Both the position numbers and the translations under genes were made by a program. A DNA stretch of 64,000 nt from Hydractinia symbiolongicarpus (lineage: Eukaryota > Cnidaria > Hydrozoa > Anthoathecata > Hydractiniidae). The notes under the pieces were generated by a model. It searched no databases. It saw nothing but the letters and a program-made list of their open reading frames with translations, and was not told the origin of the DNA. Location: NCBI RefSeq assembly GCF_029227915.1, contig NC_079877.1:8432001-8496000 (forward strand), read 5' to 3'. This document shows, piece after piece, positions 1-7,284 of this stretch (the first letter of the stretch is position 1; every line of letters begins with the position of its first letter).

Positions 1-29
1 CGGAGTGGCAAAGGCGAAGCAAACTTGAT

Positions 30-102
30 GGGGAACTAGCTCAGATGGTAGAGCGCTCGCTTAGCATGCGAGAGGTACCGGGATCGATGCCCGGGTTCTC
101 CA
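30..102 (+). tRNA. tRNA-Ala(AGC), unit 1
   Basis: Reference copy, 73 bases. Acceptor GGGGAAC pairs with GTTCTCC and keeps the G3:T70 wobble that is the alanine identity element; discriminator A73; anticodon loop TTAGCAT between CTCGC and GCGAG. The T loop is ATCGATG, with A54 in place of the usual T, as in other invertebrate tRNA-Ala genes I know. Box A lies at TAGCTCAGATGG and box B at the T arm. CCA is not encoded. A TTTT run follows at 108-111. Positions 8 to 65 differ from Ala(TGC) only at 15 and 34. Confidence 0.97.
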
Positions 103-107
103 ATGCC

Positions 108-111
108 TTTT
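108..111 (+). terminator. Pol III terminator of tRNA-Ala(AGC), unit 1
   Basis: TTTT six bases after the tRNA end, conserved in the other units (in units 35 and 37 it is five T). Confidence 0.8.
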
Positions 112-170
112 CCATAGGCGTAAAATAAATGAAATTTGCGCATAGCAATTTGCAGCAGCGTTCGTGTCAT

Positions 171-286
171 GTTGGGATGGCCGAGCGGTCTAAGGCGCCA
201 GACTCAAGACAAAATGTTCTTCCACTCATCGCGTGGAGAATTCTGGTCCTCGAATGAGGGCGTGGGTTCGAATCCCACTTCCGACA
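171..286 (+). tRNA. tRNA-Leu(CAA) with intron, unit 1
   Basis: Reference copy, 116 bases: 84-base mature tRNA plus a 32-base intron at 209-240, directly after position 37 as in eukaryotic nuclear tRNA-Leu(CAA). Anticodon stem CCAGA pairs with TCTGG across the intron. Long class II variable arm (CCTCGAATGAGGG). Box B is GGTTCGAATCC. The intron contains TTCTTCCAC and GTGGAGAA, able to form a hairpin with one bulged T. This unit has C3 changed to T (also in unit 3), giving a T3-G70 wobble. TTTT follows at 289-292. Confidence 0.96.
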
Positions 287-288
287 AC

Positions 289-292
289 TTTT
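289..292 (+). terminator. Pol III terminator of tRNA-Leu, unit 1
   Basis: TTTT three bases after the tRNA-Leu end; a second run on the same strand lies in the palindrome downstream. Confidence 0.8.
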
Positions 293-306
293 CCCTGCCA
301 CACAAA

Positions 307-322
307 ATTTTAGGCCTAAAAT
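307..322. terminator. Palindromic bidirectional terminator between Leu and Tyr, unit 1
   Basis: ATTTTAGGCCTAAAAT is a perfect 16-bp palindrome midway between the convergent Leu(+) and Tyr(-) genes. It presents TTTT on each strand: 308-311 for transcripts from Leu, and 318-321 read on the minus strand for transcripts from Tyr. It is unchanged in the units I read. Confidence 0.75.
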
Positions 323-327
323 GCAAG

Positions 328-421
328 TCCACCGAGCCGGATTTGAACCAGCGACCTAAGGATGCCTGAGTGGTATAAGTTCGTCTACAGTCCTCCGCTC
401 TACCAACTGAGCTATCGGTGG
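328..421 (-). tRNA. tRNA-Tyr(GTA) with intron, unit 1
   Basis: Reference copy on the minus strand, 94 bases: 73-base mature tRNA plus a 21-base intron at 364-384 after position 37. The eukaryotic tyrosine identity pair C1:G72 is present, with discriminator A73. The anticodon loop is CTGTAG-intron-A. The intron holds a TAC able to pair with the GTA anticodon, as is usual for eukaryotic tRNA-Tyr introns. Downstream TTTT on the minus strand lies at 318-321. Confidence 0.96.
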
Positions 422-491
422 ATGTAGCATCGTACAGTTCTTGTGAAGGACTATGCAGGTCATGTCACGTTTGTAGTATGACGTGGTTTTT

Positions 492-495
492 AAAA
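492..495 (-). terminator. Pol III terminator of initiator tRNA-Met, unit 1
   Basis: TTTT on the minus strand 19 bases beyond the iMet 3' end. Confidence 0.7.
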
Positions 496-514
496 TGATG
501 CGATAGCTCGCACG

Positions 515-586
515 TAGCAGAGGGTGGTTTCGATCCACCGACCTCTGGGTTATGGGCCCAGCACGCTTCCTCTGCGCCACTCTGCT
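515..586 (-). tRNA. Initiator tRNA-Met(CAT), unit 1
   Basis: Reference copy on the minus strand, 72 bases. Initiator marks: A1:T72 pair, three consecutive G-C pairs in the anticodon stem (CTGGG with CCCAG), loop CCCATAA with C33, and T loop ATCGAAA with A54 and A60. The sequence is very close to the animal initiator as I know it. Its 5' end faces Ala(TGC) across an 88-bp divergent spacer. Confidence 0.97.
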
Positions 587-674
587 GAAGGTAGGTAAGC
601 TGAAATGTGTCTGATGTAAGGTGTAGTTTAGTATTGCGAACAGCAATCGAACTATGACATTTTTACCAGTTCCA

Positions 675-747
675 GGGGGATTAGCTCACATGGTAGAGCG
701 CTCGCTTTGCATGCGAGAGGTACCGGGATCGATGCCCGGATCCTCCA
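675..747 (+). tRNA. tRNA-Ala(TGC), unit 1
   Basis: Reference copy, 73 bases. Acceptor GGGGGAT pairs with ATCCTCC and keeps G3:T70; anticodon loop TTTGCAT. The body from 8 to 65 is that of Ala(AGC) except C15 and T34, so the two isoacceptors look like products of duplication plus an anticodon change. TTTTT follows at 756-760. Confidence 0.97.
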
Positions 748-755
748 AGACGATG

Positions 756-760
756 TTTTT
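756..760 (+). terminator. Pol III terminator of tRNA-Ala(TGC), unit 1
   Basis: TTTTT eight bases after the tRNA end, followed by further T-rich sequence (771-775). Confidence 0.8.
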
Positions 761-841
761 AATTTATTTATTTTTATACTAATTTCAGTAGTTGCCAATG
801 GTCCTAAGAGGATTTATGATGCTCCTAAGATTACCTGGTAT

Positions 842-865
842 TAATAATAATAATAATAATAATAA
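842..865 (+). repeat. (TAA)8 microsatellite, unit 1
   Basis: Eight TAA repeats in the Ala(TGC)-Asp spacer. The count per unit, inferred from spacer length and reading, is 8, 11, 8 in units 1 to 3, mostly 6 or 7 elsewhere, and 9 in unit 40. In units 44 to 46 the tract ends in an AATTATAC variant. This is the main source of unit length variation. Confidence 0.95.
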
Positions 866-1012
866 TACTAAACCGCGCTGCATATGTCTAGAGCATTTCT
901 TGCTGTTTAATTTCGATTTGACAATATACACAGTTTCAGCTTTTAACATGATCGACCGTGTGGCATTCGGGCATTGACGCCATCGCGAACATATTATTTA
1001 AATATGAACTCG

Positions 1013-1084
1013 TCCTCGGTAGTATAGTGGTAAGTATCCCCGCCTGTCACGCGGGAGACCGGGGTTCGATTCCCCGCCGAGGAG
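1013..1084 (+). tRNA. tRNA-Asp(GTC), unit 1
   Basis: Reference copy, 72 bases. Acceptor TCCTCGG pairs with CCGGGGA (here CCGAGGA), discriminator G73 as expected for aspartate. Anticodon stem CCCGC/GCGGG with loop CTGTCAC; box B GGTTCGATTCC. An AT-rich block (991-1005) sits just upstream. TTTTT follows at 1089-1093. This copy has G69 changed to A, which turns a T4-G69 wobble into a Watson-Crick pair. Confidence 0.97.
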
Positions 1085-1088
1085 GTTC

Positions 1089-1093
1089 TTTTT
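1089..1093 (+). terminator. Pol III terminator of tRNA-Asp, unit 1
   Basis: TTTTT four bases after the tRNA end, between Asp and Lys. Confidence 0.8.
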
Positions 1094-1157
1094 ATCTTGT
1101 CAATGTTTCGTTTCACGTCAGTAGCGTTCGCGGGACTGTCCGGGAATACAGATTTAC

Positions 1158-1230
1158 GCCCGGTTAGCTCAGTCGGTAGAGCATCAGACTTTTAATCTGA
1201 GGGTCGCGGGTTCGAGTCCCTCATCGGGCG
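1158..1230 (+). tRNA. tRNA-Lys(TTT), unit 1
   Basis: Reference copy, 73 bases. Acceptor GCCCGGT/ATCGGGC, discriminator G73, anticodon loop CTTTTAA, box A TTAGCTCAGTCGG, box B GGTTCGAGTCC. The T stem is GCGGG against CCCTC, so C50 faces T64, an unpaired position kept in essentially all copies. Unlike the other six genes there is no TTTT run in the 107 bases before the next Ala(AGC), only TTT. Confidence 0.96.
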
Positions 1231-1337
1231 TAACAATTATTTGGTACGATGGTGAACTAACTTTCACCACAATGTCTTGTCGAAAGAGGATGAATAACGT
1301 AACATTTGCGGAGTGGCAAAGGCGAAGCAAACTTGAT

Positions 1338-1410
1338 GGGGAACTAGCTCAGATGGTAGAGCGCTCGCTTAGCATGCGAGAGGTACCGGGATCGATGCCC
1401 GGGTTCTCCA
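1338..1410 (+). tRNA. tRNA-Ala(AGC), unit 2
   Basis: Matches consensus. Confidence 0.95.
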
Positions 1411-1478
1411 ATGCCTTTTCCATAGGCGTAAAATAAATGAAATTTGCGCAGAGCAATTTGCAGCAGCGTTCGTGTCAT

Positions 1479-1594
1479 GTCGGGATGGCCGAGCGGTCTA
1501 AGGCGCCAGACTCAAGACAAAATGTTCTTCCACTCATCGCGTGGAGAATTCTGGTCCTCGAATGAGGGCGTGGGTTCGAATCCCACTTCCGACA
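1479..1594 (+). tRNA. tRNA-Leu(CAA) with intron, unit 2
   Basis: Matches consensus; intron 1517-1548. Confidence 0.95.
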
Positions 1595-1635
1595 ACTTTT
1601 CCCTGCCACACAAAATTTTAGGCCTAAAATGCAAG

Positions 1636-1729
1636 TCCACCGAGCCGGATTTGAACCAGCGACCTAAGGATGCCGGAGTGGTATAAGTTCGTCTACAGTC
1701 CTCCGCTCTACCAACTGAGCTATCGGTGG
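1636..1729 (-). tRNA. tRNA-Tyr(GTA) with intron, unit 2
   Basis: Exons match consensus; one intron substitution at 1675, shared with unit 21. Confidence 0.95.
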
Positions 1730-1822
1730 ATGTAGCATCGTACAGTTCTTGTGCAGGACTATGCAGGTCATGTCACGTTTGTAGTATGACGTGGTTTTTA
1801 AAATGATGCGATAGCTCGCACG

Positions 1823-1894
1823 TAGCAGAGGGTGGTTTCGATTCACCGACCTCTAATTTATGGGCCCAGCACGCTTCCTCTGCGCCACTCTGCT
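1823..1894 (-). pseudogene. Initiator tRNA-Met, unit 2, probably a pseudogene
   Basis: Three adjacent changes at 1855-1857 turn the 3' anticodon stem CCCAG into ATTAG, removing all three initiator-type G-C pairs (one mismatch, two wobbles). T1843 changes G53 to A, breaking the last T-stem pair inside box B. The anticodon is still CAT. Correct folding looks doubtful. Confidence 0.7.
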
Positions 1895-1982
1895 GAAGGT
1901 AGGTAAGCTGAAATGTGTCTGATGTAAGGTGTAGTTTAGTATTGCGAACAGCATTTGAACTATGACCTTTTTACCATTTCCA

Positions 1983-2055
1983 GGGGGATTAGCTCACATG
2001 GTAGAGCGCTCGCTTTGCATGCGAGAGGTACCGGGATCGATGGCCGGATCCTCCA
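1983..2055 (+). tRNA. tRNA-Ala(TGC), unit 2
   Basis: C61 changed to G at 2043, losing the G53-C61 pair. Confidence 0.85.
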
Positions 2056-2147
2056 AGACGATGTTTTTAATTTATTTATTTTTATACTAATTTCAGTAGT
2101 TGCCAATGGTCATAAGAGGATTTATGATGCTCCTAAGATTACCTGGT

Positions 2148-2149
<2 letters not shown>

Positions 2150-2182
<33 letters not shown>
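2150..2182 (+). repeat. (TAA)11 microsatellite, unit 2
   Basis: Longest TAA tract in the window, in the same spacer as in every other unit. Confidence 0.95.
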
Positions 2183-2186
<4 letters not shown>

Positions 2187-2329
2187 AAACCGCGCTGCAT
2201 ATGTGTAGAGCATTTCTTGCTGTTTAATTTCGCATTGACAATATACACAGTTTGAGCTTTTAACATGATCGAACGTGTGGCATTCGGGCATTGACGCCAT
2301 CGCGAACATATTATTTAAATATGAACTCG

Positions 2330-2401
2330 TCCTCGGTAGTATAGTGGTAAGTATCCCTGCCTGTCACGCGGGAGACCGGGGTTCGATTCCCCGCCGGGGA
2401 G
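2330..2401 (+). tRNA. tRNA-Asp(GTC), unit 2
   Basis: C29 changed to T at 2358, leaving a T-G wobble in the anticodon stem. Confidence 0.93.
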
Positions 2402-2474
2402 GTTCTTTTTATCTTGTCAATGTTTCGTTTCACGTCAGTAGCGTTCGCGGGACTGTCCGGGAATACAGATTTAC

Positions 2475-2547
2475 GCCCGGTTAGCTCAGTCGATAGAGCA
2501 TCAGACTTTTAATCTGAGGGTCGCGGGTTCGAGTCCCTCATCGGGCG
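2475..2547 (+). tRNA. tRNA-Lys(TTT), unit 2
   Basis: Conserved G19 changed to A at 2493, which would weaken the D loop-T loop contact. Confidence 0.88.
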
Positions 2548-2654
2548 TAACAATTATTTGGTACGATGGTGAACTAACTTTCACCACAATGTCTTGTCGA
2601 AAGAGGATGAATAACGTAACATTTGCGGAGTGGCAAAGGCGAAGCAAACTTGAT

Positions 2655-2727
2655 GGGGAACTAGCTCAGATGGTAGAGCGCTCGCTTAGCATGCGAGAGG
2701 TACTGGGATCGATGCCCGGGTTCTCCA
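2655..2727 (+). tRNA. tRNA-Ala(AGC), unit 3
   Basis: C50 changed to T, leaving a T-G wobble in the T stem. Confidence 0.93.
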
Positions 2728-2795
2728 ATGCCATTTCCATAGGCGTAAAATAAATGAAATTTGCGCAGAGCAATTTGCAGCAGCGTTCGTGTCAT

Positions 2796-2911
2796 GTTGG
2801 GATGGCCGAGAGGTCTAAGGCGCCAGACTCAAGACAAAATGTTCTTCCACTCATCGCGTGGAGAATTCTGGTCCTCGAATGAGGGCGTGGGTTCGAATCC
2901 CACTTCCGACA
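2796..2911 (+). tRNA. tRNA-Leu(CAA) with intron, unit 3
   Basis: C3 changed to T (as unit 1) and C16 to A at 2811; intron 2834-2865. Confidence 0.93.
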
Positions 2912-2952
2912 ACTTTTCCCTGCCACACAAAATTTTAGGCCTAAAATGCAAG

Positions 2953-3046
2953 TCCACCGAGCCGGATTTGAACCAGCGACCTAAGGATGCCTGAGTGGTA
3001 TAAGTTCGTCTACAGTCCTCCGCTCTACCAACTGAGCTATCGGTGG
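2953..3046 (-). tRNA. tRNA-Tyr(GTA) with intron, unit 3
   Basis: Matches consensus. Confidence 0.95.
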
Positions 3047-3139
3047 ATGTAGCATCGTACAGTTCTTGTGAAGAACTATGCAGGTCATGTCACGTTTGTA
3101 GTATGACGTGGTTTTTAAAATGATGCTATAGCTCGCACG

Positions 3140-3211
3140 TAGCAGAGGGTGGTTTCGATCCACTGACCTCTGGGTTATGGGCCCAGCACGCTTCCTCTGC
3201 GCCACTCTGCT
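3140..3211 (-). tRNA. Initiator tRNA-Met(CAT), unit 3
   Basis: G49 changed to A (plus-strand T3164), losing one T-stem pair; the same change occurs in unit 39. Confidence 0.88.
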
Positions 3212-3299
3212 GAAGGTAGGTAAGCTGAAATGTGTCTGATGTAAGGTGTAGTTTAGTATTGCGAACAGCACTCGAACTATGACATTTTTACCAGTTCCA

Positions 3300-3372
3300 G
3301 GGGGATTAGCTCACATGGTAGAGCGCTCGCTTTGCATGCGAGAGCTACTGGGATCGATGCCCGGATCCTCCA
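3300..3372 (+). tRNA. tRNA-Ala(TGC), unit 3
   Basis: G46 changed to C and C50 to T (T-G wobble). Confidence 0.9.
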
Positions 3373-3637
3373 AGACGATGTTTTTAATTTATTTATTTTT
3401 ATACTAATTTCAGTAGTTGCCAATGGTCCTAAGAGGATTTATGATGCTCCTAAGATTACCTGGTATTAATAATAATAATAATAATAATAATACTAAACCG
3501 CGCTGCATATGTCTAGAGCATTTCTTGCTGTTTAATTTCGATTTGACAATATACACAGTTTCAGCTTTTAACATGATCGACCGTGTGGCATTCGGGCATT
3601 GACGCCATCGCGAACATATTATTTAAATATGAACTCG

Positions 3638-3709
3638 TCCTCGGTAGTATAGTGGTAAGTATCCCCGCCTGTCACGCGGGAGACCGGGGTTCGATTCCCC
3701 GCCGGGGAG
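3638..3709 (+). tRNA. tRNA-Asp(GTC), unit 3
   Basis: Matches consensus. Confidence 0.95.
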
Positions 3710-3782
3710 GTTCTTTTTATCTTGTCAATGTTTCGTTTCACGTCAGTAGCGTTCGCGGGACTGTCCGGGAATACAGATTTAC

Positions 3783-3855
3783 GCCCGGTTAGCTCAGTCG
3801 GTTGAGCATCAGACTTTTAATCTGAGGGTCGCGGGTTCGAGTCCCTCATCGGGCG
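3783..3855 (+). tRNA. tRNA-Lys(TTT), unit 3
   Basis: A21 changed to T at 3803, a conserved core position. Confidence 0.88.
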
Positions 3856-3962
3856 TAACAATTATTTGGTACGATGGTGAACTAACTTTCACCACAATGT
3901 CTTGTCGAAAGAGGATGAATAACGTAACATTTGCGGAGTGGCAAAGGCGAAGCAAACTTGAT

Positions 3963-4035
3963 GGGGAACTAGCTCAGATGGTAGAGCGCTCGCTTAGCAT
4001 GCGAGAGGTACCGGGATCGATGCCCGGGTTCTCTA
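3963..4035 (+). tRNA. tRNA-Ala(AGC), unit 4
   Basis: C72 changed to T, so the first acceptor pair becomes G1-T72. Confidence 0.88.
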
Positions 4036-4103
4036 ATGCCTTTTCCAGAGGCGTAAAATAAATGAAATTTGCGCAGAGCAATTTGCAGCAGCGTTCGTGT
4101 CAT

Positions 4104-4219
4104 GTCGGGATGGCCGAGCGGTCTAAGGCGCCAGACTCAAGACAAAATGTTCTTCCACTCATCGCGTGGAGAATTCTGGTCCTCGAATGAGGGCGTGGGT
4201 TCGAATCCCACTTCCGACA
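4104..4219 (+). tRNA. tRNA-Leu(CAA) with intron, unit 4
   Basis: Matches consensus. Confidence 0.95.
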
Positions 4220-4260
4220 ACTTTTCCCTGCCACACAAAATTTTAGGCCTAAAATGCAAG

Positions 4261-4354
4261 TCCACCGAGCCGGATTTGAACCAGCGACCTAAGGATGCCT
4301 GAGTGGTATAAGTTCGTCTACAGTCCTCCGCTCTACCAACTGAGCTATCGGTGG
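4261..4354 (-). tRNA. tRNA-Tyr(GTA) with intron, unit 4
   Basis: Matches consensus. Confidence 0.95.
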
Positions 4355-4447
4355 ATGTAGCATCGTACAGTTCTTGTGCAGGACTATGCAGGTCATGTCA
4401 CGTTTGTAGTATGACGTGGTTTTTAAAATGATGCGATAGCTCGCACG

Positions 4448-4519
4448 TAGCAGAGGGTGGTTTCGATCCACCGACCTCTGGGTTATGGGCCCAGCACGCT
4501 TCCTCTGCGCCACTCTGCT
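4448..4519 (-). tRNA. Initiator tRNA-Met(CAT), unit 4
   Basis: Matches consensus. Confidence 0.95.
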
Positions 4520-4607
4520 GAAGGTAGGTAAGCTGAAATGTGTCTGATGTAAGGTGTAGTTTAGTATTGCGAACAGCACTCGAACTATGACCTTTTTACC
4601 ATTTCCA

Positions 4608-4680
4608 GGGGGAATAGCTCACATGGTAGAGCGCTCGCTTTGCATGCGAGAGGTACCGGGATCGATGCCCGGATCCTCCA
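4608..4680 (+). tRNA. tRNA-Ala(TGC), unit 4
   Basis: T7 changed to A, losing the T7-A66 pair; also seen in unit 35. Confidence 0.88.
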
Positions 4681-4939
4681 AGACGATGTTTTTAATTTAT
4701 TTATTTTTATACTAATTTCAGTAGTTGCCAATGGTCATAAGAGGATTTATGATGCTCCTAAGATTACCTGGTATTAATAATAATAATAATAATACTAAAC
4801 CGCGCTGCATATGTCTAGAGCATTTCTTGCTGTTTAATTTCGCATTGACAGTATACACAGTTTCAGCTTTTAACATGATCGACCGTGTGACATTCGGGCA
4901 TTGACGCCATCGCGAACATATTATTTAAATATGAACTCG

Positions 4940-5011
4940 TCCTTGGTAGTATAGTGGTAAGTATCCCCGCCTGTCACGCGGGAGACCGGGGTTCGATTCC
5001 CCGCCGGGGAG
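4940..5011 (+). tRNA. tRNA-Asp(GTC), unit 4
   Basis: C5 changed to T at 4944 (T-G wobble), shared with unit 6. Confidence 0.93.
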
Positions 5012-5084
5012 GTTCTTTTTATCTTGTCAATGTTTCGTTTCACGTCAGTAGCGTTCGCGGGACTGTCCGGGATTACAGATTTAC

Positions 5085-5157
5085 GCCCGGTTAGATCAGT
5101 CGGTAGAGCATCAGACTTTTAAACTGAGGGTCGCGGGTTCGAGTCCCTCATCGGGCG
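5085..5157 (+). tRNA. tRNA-Lys(TTT), unit 4
   Basis: Box A change C11 to A (5095) and T39 to A (5123), giving an A-A mismatch next to the anticodon loop. Both are shared with unit 6. Function doubtful. Confidence 0.8.
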
Positions 5158-5264
5158 TAACAATTATTTGGTACGATGGTGAACTAACTTTCACCACAAT
5201 GTCTTGTCGAAAGAGGATGAATAACGTAACATTTGCGGAGTGGCAAAGGCGAAGCAAACTTGAT

Positions 5265-5337
5265 GGGGAACTAGCTCAGATGGTAGAGCGCTCGCTTAGC
5301 ATGCGAGAGGTACCGGGATCGATGCCCGGGTTCTCCA
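5265..5337 (+). tRNA. tRNA-Ala(AGC), unit 5
   Basis: Matches consensus. Confidence 0.95.
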
Positions 5338-5405
5338 ATGCCTTTTCCATAGGCGTAAAATAAATGAAATTTGCGCAGAGCAATTTGCAGCAGCGTTCGT
5401 GTCAT

Positions 5406-5521
5406 GTCGGGATGGCCGAGCGGTCTAAGGCGCCAGACTCAAGACAAAATGTTCTTCCACTCATCGCGTGGAGAATTCTGGTCCTCGAATGAGGGCGTGG
5501 GTTTGAATCCCACTTCCGACA
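5406..5521 (+). tRNA. tRNA-Leu(CAA) with intron, unit 5
   Basis: Invariant C56 of box B changed to T at 5504, shared with unit 7; transcription and folding probably impaired. Confidence 0.82.
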
Positions 5522-5562
5522 ACTTTTCCCTGCCACACAAAATTTTAGGCCTAAAATGCAAG

Positions 5563-5656
5563 TCCACCGAGCCGGATTTGAACCAGCGACCTAAGGATGC
5601 CTGAGTGGTATAAGTTCGTCTACAGTCCTCCGCTCTACCAACTGAGCTATCGGTGG
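5563..5656 (-). tRNA. tRNA-Tyr(GTA) with intron, unit 5
   Basis: Matches consensus. Confidence 0.95.
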
Positions 5657-5749
5657 ATGTAGCATCGTACAGTTCTTGTGCAGGACTATGCAGGTCATGT
5701 CACGTTTGTAGTATGACGTGGTTTTTAAAATGATGCGATAGCTCGCACG

Positions 5750-5821
5750 TAGCAGAGGGTGGTTTCGATCCACCGACCTCTGGGTTATGGGCCCAGCACG
5801 CTTCCTCTGCGCCACTCTGCT
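5750..5821 (-). tRNA. Initiator tRNA-Met(CAT), unit 5
   Basis: Matches consensus. Confidence 0.95.
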
Positions 5822-5909
5822 GAAGGTAGGTAAGCTGAAATGTGTCTGATGTAAGGTGTAGTTTAGTATTGCGAACAGCACTCGAACTATGACCTTTTTA
5901 CCATTTCCA

Positions 5910-5982
5910 GGGGGATTAGCTCACATGGTAGAGCGCTCGCTTTGCATGCGAGAGGTACCGGGATCGATGCCCGGATCCTCCA
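5910..5982 (+). tRNA. tRNA-Ala(TGC), unit 5
   Basis: Matches consensus. Confidence 0.95.
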
Positions 5983-6241
5983 AGACGATGTTTTTAATTT
6001 ATTTATTTTTATACTAATTTCAGTAGTTGCCAATGGTCATAAGAGGATTTATGATGCTCCTAAGATTACCTGGTATTAATAATAATAATAATAATACCAA
6101 ACTGCGCTGCATATGTCTAGAGCATTTCTTGCTGTTTAATTTCGCATTGACAGTATACACAGTTTCAGCTTTTAACACGATCGACCGTGTGGCATTCGGG
6201 CATTGACGCCATCGCGAACATATTATTTAAATATGAACTCG

Positions 6242-6313
6242 TCCTCGGTAGTATAGTGGTAAGTATCCCCGCCTGTCACGCGGGAGACCGGGGTTCGATT
6301 CCCCGCCGGGGAG
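6242..6313 (+). tRNA. tRNA-Asp(GTC), unit 5
   Basis: Matches consensus. Confidence 0.95.
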
Positions 6314-6386
6314 GTTCTTTTTATCTTGTCAATGTTTCGTTTCACGTCAGTAGCGTTCGCGGGACTGTCCGGGAATACAGATTTAC

Positions 6387-6459
6387 GCCCGGTTAGCTCA
6401 GTCGGTAGAGCATCAGACTTTTAATCTGAGGGTCGCGGGTTCGAGTCCCTCATCGGGCG
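6387..6459 (+). tRNA. tRNA-Lys(TTT), unit 5
   Basis: Matches consensus. Confidence 0.95.
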
Positions 6460-6566
6460 TAACAATTATTTGGTACGATGGTGAACTAACTTTCACCACA
6501 ATGTCCTGTCGAAAGAGGATGAATAACGTAACATTTGCGGAGTGGCAAAGGCGAAGCAAACTTGAT

Positions 6567-6639
6567 GGGGAACTAGCTCAGATGGTAGAGCGCTCGCTTA
6601 GCATGCGAGAGGTACCGGGATCGATGCCCGGCTTCTCCA
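6567..6639 (+). tRNA. tRNA-Ala(AGC), unit 6
   Basis: G66 changed to C, losing the C7-G66 pair. Confidence 0.88.
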
Positions 6640-6707
6640 ATGCCTTTTCCATAGGCGTAAAATAAATGAAATTTGCGCAGAGCAATTTGCAGCAGCGTTC
6701 GTGTCAT

Positions 6708-6823
6708 GTCGGGATGGCCGAGCGGTCTAAGGCGCCAGACTCAAGACAAAATGTTCTTCCACTCATCGCGTGGAGAATTCTGGTCCTCGAATGAGGGCGT
6801 GGGTTCGAATCCCACTTCCGACA
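6708..6823 (+). tRNA. tRNA-Leu(CAA) with intron, unit 6
   Basis: Matches consensus. Confidence 0.95.
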
Positions 6824-6864
6824 ACTTTTCCCTGCCACACAAAATTTTAGGCCTAAAATGCAAG

Positions 6865-6958
6865 TCCACCGAGCCGGATTTGAACCAGCGACCTAAGGAT
6901 GCCTGAGTGGTATAAGTTCGTCTACAGTCCTCCGCTCTACCAACTGAGCTATCGGTGG
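6865..6958 (-). tRNA. tRNA-Tyr(GTA) with intron, unit 6
   Basis: Matches consensus. Confidence 0.95.
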
Positions 6959-7051
6959 ATGTAGCATCGTACAGTTCTTGTGCAGGACTATGCAGGTCAT
7001 GTCACGTTTGTAGTATGACGTGGTTTTTAAAATGATGCGATAGCTCGCACG

Positions 7052-7123
7052 TAGCAGAGGGTGGTTTCGATCCACCGACCTCTGGGTTATGGGCCCAGCA
7101 CGCTTCCTCTGCGCCACTCTGCT
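7052..7123 (-). tRNA. Initiator tRNA-Met(CAT), unit 6
   Basis: Matches consensus. Confidence 0.95.
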
Positions 7124-7211
7124 CAAGGTAGGTAAGCTGAAATGTGTCTGATGTAAGGTGTAGTTTAGTATTGCGAACAGCACTCGAACTATGACCTTTT
7201 TACCATTTCCA

Positions 7212-7284
7212 GGGGGATTAGCTCACATGGTAGAGCGCTCGCTTTGCATGCGAGAGGTACCGGGATCGATGCCCGGATCCTCCA
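7212..7284 (+). tRNA. tRNA-Ala(TGC), unit 6
   Basis: Matches consensus. Confidence 0.95.

Larger units (their letters stand above)
30..1337. repeat. Reference repeat unit (unit 1, 1308 bp)
   Basis: Order and spacing: Ala(AGC)+, 68-bp spacer, Leu(CAA)+, 41-bp convergent spacer, Tyr(GTA)-, 93-bp spacer, iMet(CAT)-, 88-bp divergent spacer, Ala(TGC)+, 265-bp AT-rich spacer with a TAA microsatellite, Asp(GTC)+, 73-bp spacer, Lys(TTT)+, 107-bp spacer to the next unit. No spacer within the array exceeds 300 bp (except where the insertion lies) and I see no gene in any of them. Unit 1 differs from the consensus mainly in spacer bases shared with unit 3. Confidence 0.95.

Noticed and set aside
136-646. 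Recurring reading frames of 60 to 102 codons on both strands in every unit
   Set aside because: They overlap tRNA genes and their translations are the typical false peptides that tRNA genes give (for example AQLVERRTV, SIPACHAGDRGSIPRRG and PDLNQRPKDA). They repeat because the unit repeats, and several are broken in some units without consequence.
792-977. Small protein with a polyasparagine tract
   Set aside because: The asparagine run is the (TAA)n microsatellite read in one frame. The frame is open only when repeat number and flanking bases happen to allow, and is lost in many units.
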